Source of the DNA: Noviherbaspirillum malthae
Lineage (GTDB): Bacteria; Pseudomonadota; Gammaproteobacteria; Burkholderiales; Burkholderiaceae_D
Reading direction: 5' to 3'
Assembly (NCBI RefSeq): GCF_015352985.1
Contig: NZ_JACYXF010000011.1
Coordinates: 62,001-126,000 of the forward strand
DNA length: 64,000 bases
Every line of letters starts with the position of its first letter. The first letter of the stretch is position 1. Made by a program: the position numbers and the translations under genes. Shown here in pieces: positions 61,318 to 64,000 of this stretch. The notes under the pieces were generated by a model, which had not been told where the DNA came from, searched no databases, and was given only the letters and a program-made list of their open reading frames with translations.

Positions 61318-62637
61318 ATGAGCGCCCCCAAGTACCCCGGCTTCGATACCCTGTCGCTGCATGCCGGCGCCACACCGGACCCCGTGACCGGCGCGCGCGC
61401 CACGCCGATCTACCTGACCACCTCCTTCGTCTTCAAGGATTCCGACCATGCGGCCTCGCTGTTCAACATGGAACGCGCGGGCCACGTTTATTCGCGCATC
61501 TCCAACCCGACCAATGCGGTGCTGGAAGAGCGCATCGCCGCGCTTGAAGGCGGCGTGGCCGGAATCGCCGTGGCAAGCGGCCAGGCGGCCATGCACCTCG
61601 GCCTGGCGACCATCGCAGGCGCCGGCTCGCATGTGGTCGCTTCCCGCGCGCTGTACGGCGGCTCGCAGAACCTGCTTGCCTACACGATGAAACGCTTCGG
61701 CGTCGACACCACCTTCGTCGATCCGCGCGACATCGATGCCTGGCGCAATGCCATCCGTCCCAACACCAAGGTCCTGTTCGGCGAAACGCTGGGCAACCCC
61801 GGCCTCGACGTGCTCGACATTCCGCGCATCGCGGCCCTCGCGCATGACCACCACCTGCCGCTGATGGTGGATGCTACCTTCACCACGCCCTACCTGCTCA
61901 AGCCGTTCGATCACGGCGCCGACCTGATCTTCCACTCCGCCACCAAGTTCCTGAGCGGACACGGCACCGCCATCGGCGGCCTGCTGGTCGACGGCGGCAC
62001 CTTCGACTGGCAGAAGGCCCATGAGAAGACCGGCCATTTCGCCGAACTCTGCGAGCCCTATGACGGCTTTCACGGCATGGTGTTTTCCGAGGAATCCAGC
62101 GTTGCGGCCTTTTCCCTGCGCGCACGGCGCGAGGGCCTGCGCGACTTCGGCGCGGTGATGAGCCCGCACAATGCATTCGCGATCCTGCAGGGCATCGAGA
62201 CGCTCGGCCTGCGCATGGACCGGCATGTGGCCAACACCCGCAAGGTGGTGGACTTCCTTGCGTCGCATCCGGCGGTGGAGTTGGTTGCCTATCCCGAACT
62301 GGAAAGCCATCCCGACCATGCGCTGGCCAAGACCCTGCTGCCCAAGGGTTGCGGCGCGGTATTTTCCTTCAGCATCCGGGGCGACCGCGCTGCCGGAAGG
62401 CGCTTCGTCGAGTCGATGAAGCTGTTCTCGCATCTGGCCAATGTCGGCGACGCCAAGTCGCTGGTGATCCATCCCGCCTCCACCACGCATTTCCGCGTGC
62501 CGACCGAACAGCTGGCGGCATCCGGCATCACCGAAGGCACGATGCGGCTGTCGATCGGCCTGGAAGACTCGGACGACCTGATCGAGGACCTGAACCGCGG
62601 CCTGAAAGCGGCGCAAAGCGAAAAGAAGGGAGCCTGA
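61318..62637 (+). CDS. metY: O-acetylhomoserine aminocarboxypropyltransferase (sulfhydrylase)
   Basis: PLP enzyme that makes homocysteine from O-acetylhomoserine and sulfide in the direct methionine pathway. The 439-residue protein has the Schiff-base lysine Lys210 in FHSATKFLSGHG, Asp185 (MVDATFTT) and the phosphate loop YSRISNPT. It matches the longer MetY group, not MetZ. ATG 61318 fits the family start; the frame extends upstream without similarity. An alpha/beta hydrolase begins one base after its stop. No SAM-II aptamer was seen in front of it. Confidence 0.92.
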   Translation: MSAPKYPGFDTLSLHAGATPDPVTGARATPIYLTTSFVFKDSDHAASLFNMERAGHVYSRISNPTNAVLEERIAALEGGVAGIAVASGQAAMHLGLATIAGAGSHVVASRALYGGSQNLLAYTMKRFGVDTTFVDPRDIDAWRNAIRPNTKVLFGETLGNPGLDVLDIPRIAALAHDHHLPLMVDATFTTPYLLKPFDHGADLIFHSATKFLSGHGTAIGGLLVDGGTFDWQKAHEKTGHFAELCEPYDGFHGMVFSEESSVAAFSLRARREGLRDFGAVMSPHNAFAILQGIETLGLRMDRHVANTRKVVDFLASHPAVELVAYPELESHPDHALAKTLLPKGCGAVFSFSIRGDRAAGRRFVESMKLFSHLANVGDAKSLVIHPASTTHFRVPTEQLAASGITEGTMRLSIGLEDSDDLIEDLNRGLKAAQSEKKGA

Positions 62638-62638
62638 G

Positions 62639-63442
62639 ATGCTGATCACAGTCAATGGCCATGATGCCTACTGCTATACCGGCGGCAAGACTTTTTCGCC
62701 AGAGCTGCCCACCGCGGTCTTCATCCATGGAGCGCAGCACGACCATTCCGTCTGGGCTCTGCAGACCCGCTATTTCGCGCATCACGGCTTCGGCGTGCTG
62801 GCGGTGGACCTGCCCGGGCATGGCCGCAGCAAGGGAGAACCGCTGGCCAGCGTCGAGGCGATGGCCGACTGGCTGCTGGCCCTGCTCGACGCCGCCGGCG
62901 TGAGGCAGGCAGCGCTGGCCGGGCACAGCATGGGCTCGCTGATTGCGCTGGAAACCGCTTTCCGCGCACCGGATCGCGTCAGCAAGCTGGCGCTGGTCGG
63001 CACCGCCTACCCGATGCGGGTTTCCCCGGCGCTGCTGGAGGCATCCCTGAACGAGGAGCAGAAGGCCGTCGACATGGTCAATATCTGGTCGCATTCGACC
63101 TTCATGCAGAAGCCCTCCTTTCCCGGCCCGGGCTTTTCCGCGCTCGGCATGAACCGCCGCCTGATGCAGCGCATCTCCGCCACCCAGGAAGCCCCGGTTT
63201 TCCATACCGATTTCTCGGCCTGCAACGCATACGCCAACGGAGAAAACGCTGCGAAGGCCGTCAGCTGTCCCACGCTCTTCCTGCTCGGCAAGCGGGACAT
63301 GATGACGCCTCCGAAAGCGGCTGCCGGACTGGGCGCCATCATCAGCCATGCGTGCACGGTGCAGCTGGAAGACTGCGGACATGCGCTGATGTCCGAGCAG
63401 CCCGATGCCGTGCTCGATGCGCTGTACTCCTTCCTGCGATAG
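62639..63442 (+). CDS. Alpha/beta-hydrolase
   Basis: 267-residue hydrolase. The catalytic serine is Ser97 in AGHSMGSL, an oxyanion element is FIHGAQHD, the acid is likely the Asp of GKRDMMTP and the base His of CGHALM. It begins one base after metY and is co-transcribed. It does not resemble MetX (homoserine acetyltransferase), which is longer. Substrate unknown. Confidence 0.88.
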   Translation: MLITVNGHDAYCYTGGKTFSPELPTAVFIHGAQHDHSVWALQTRYFAHHGFGVLAVDLPGHGRSKGEPLASVEAMADWLLALLDAAGVRQAALAGHSMGSLIALETAFRAPDRVSKLALVGTAYPMRVSPALLEASLNEEQKAVDMVNIWSHSTFMQKPSFPGPGFSALGMNRRLMQRISATQEAPVFHTDFSACNAYANGENAAKAVSCPTLFLLGKRDMMTPPKAAAGLGAIISHACTVQLEDCGHALMSEQPDAVLDALYSFLR

Positions 63443-63643
63443 CGGACGCGGATGGCGAGGCGGCGGCACTGGCGACGCAAGCCGCCTTGCCGCGCTGCAC
63501 CACGGGATTGCGTTGCATGCTGCGGCAGTCGGGACTACCCTGTAACTATCTGCAATATGCCTGAGTGCATGGCTGCGGAACAAAACTGCATTTTCCGGCT
63601 TCCCACTGCTTAAGCTTGTGTGCAATCGTGAAAGGAGGATGTG

Positions 63644-63961
63644 ATGGCAGATGTCATGCATAGGGAATTTTCATCGTTCGCCGAGTTTTACCCCGCCTAC
63701 CTCAGCGAACATTCCAACCGGACTTGCAGGGAACTCCATTTCATCGGCTCGACGCTCTCATTGTTCTGCCTCGGCGCACTGGTGCTGACGGCCAATTTCT
63801 GGTGGCTGCTTGCCGCGCTGGTCTGCGGCTACGGCTTCGCCTGGATCGGCCATTTCTTCTTCGAGAAAAACCAGCCGGCCACCTTCCGGCATCCGATCTA
63901 TTCCTTCATGGGCGACTGGGTGATGTACTGGCAGATGCTGACGGGCCAGGCATCGTTCTAG
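63644..63961 (+). CDS. DUF962/Mpo1-like membrane protein
   Basis: 105-residue protein with two hydrophobic helices and the family motifs RELHFIGS and WIGHFFFEKNQPATFRHPIYS. Yeast Mpo1 is a dioxygenase acting on 2-hydroxy fatty acids; the conserved His residues fit that, but activity here is only inferred. GGAGG five bases before the ATG supports this start over the GTG three bases upstream. Last gene in the window. Confidence 0.88.
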   Translation: MADVMHREFSSFAEFYPAYLSEHSNRTCRELHFIGSTLSLFCLGALVLTANFWWLLAALVCGYGFAWIGHFFFEKNQPATFRHPIYSFMGDWVMYWQMLTGQASF

Positions 63962-64000
63962 AATTCAGGCAACAAGGTACTTGGCCTCAAGCTGCCTGAA

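Overview
The window looks like a chromosomal core segment from a Burkholderiales betaproteobacterium, most likely an Oxalobacteraceae member (Herbaspirillum/Noviherbaspirillum/Herminiimonas-like). This rests on GC-rich coding sequence, the nuoA-F / tRNA-Leu / secG / tpiA order, the ilvBNC-pssA-leuA block, and the long leuC-leuD-leuB-asd-fimV-truA-trpFBA-accD-folC-cvpA-purF block. The genus is an inference from gene order and protein similarity recalled from memory. No phage, transposase, plasmid gene or CRISPR array was seen.

Layout. 1-4.5 kb: respiratory complex I genes nuoF to nuoA on the minus strand, with nuoG expected just outside. 4.6-10.1 kb: tRNA-Leu(GAG), secG, tpiA, a quinone oxidoreductase, pnp and rpsO. 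10.2-18.2 kb: a small lipoprotein, then leuA, pssA, a SIMPL-domain protein and ilvC-ilvN-ilvB, mostly branched-chain amino-acid synthesis. 18.7-24.2 kb on the plus strand: an ECF sigma factor operon (sigma, DUF3619, DUF3106, RDD), an esterase, a fasciclin protein, a TetR regulator and a LOG-family enzyme. 24.3-31.2 kb: a trans-sulfuration enzyme behind a SAM-II riboswitch, then a PAS histidine kinase, a single-domain response regulator and a large Rec-GAF-GAF-PAS-GGDEF-EAL protein. 31.5-49.1 kb on the minus strand: the long biosynthetic block (purF, cvpA, SPOR protein, folC, accD, trpA, trpB, trpF, truA, fimV, asd, leuB, leuD, an entericidin-like lipoprotein, leuC). 49.3-52.4 kb: M48 peptidase, MFS transporter and aroC. 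52.7-58.4 kb: a Rec-DUF3369-GGDEF-EAL regulator and a large membrane sensor kinase. 58.5-64 kb: an MFS-acyltransferase fusion, a CBS-domain protein, metY, an alpha/beta hydrolase and a Mpo1-like membrane protein.

How it works together. The window holds the genes to make valine, isoleucine and leucine from pyruvate or 2-oxobutyrate except ilvD and the aminotransferase, part of tryptophan synthesis, the aspartate-semialdehyde step, and two PLP enzymes of sulfur amino-acid metabolism. Most genes are ordinary housekeeping genes.

The most interesting signals are in non-coding DNA. (1) A SAM-II aptamer in front of the trans-sulfuration gene has a clear antiterminator/terminator switch whose U-tract ends four bases before the start codon. 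(2) A leucine-rich leader peptide lies upstream of leuA, with a promoter placed so that its AUG could be the first base of the transcript. (3) An entericidin-like gene between leuC and leuD has its ribosome site aligned to an AUA codon. (4) A 159-bp imperfect palindrome follows the GGDEF-EAL gene, and one of its end sequences recurs inverted 7 kb away, flanking the riboswitch and signalling genes.
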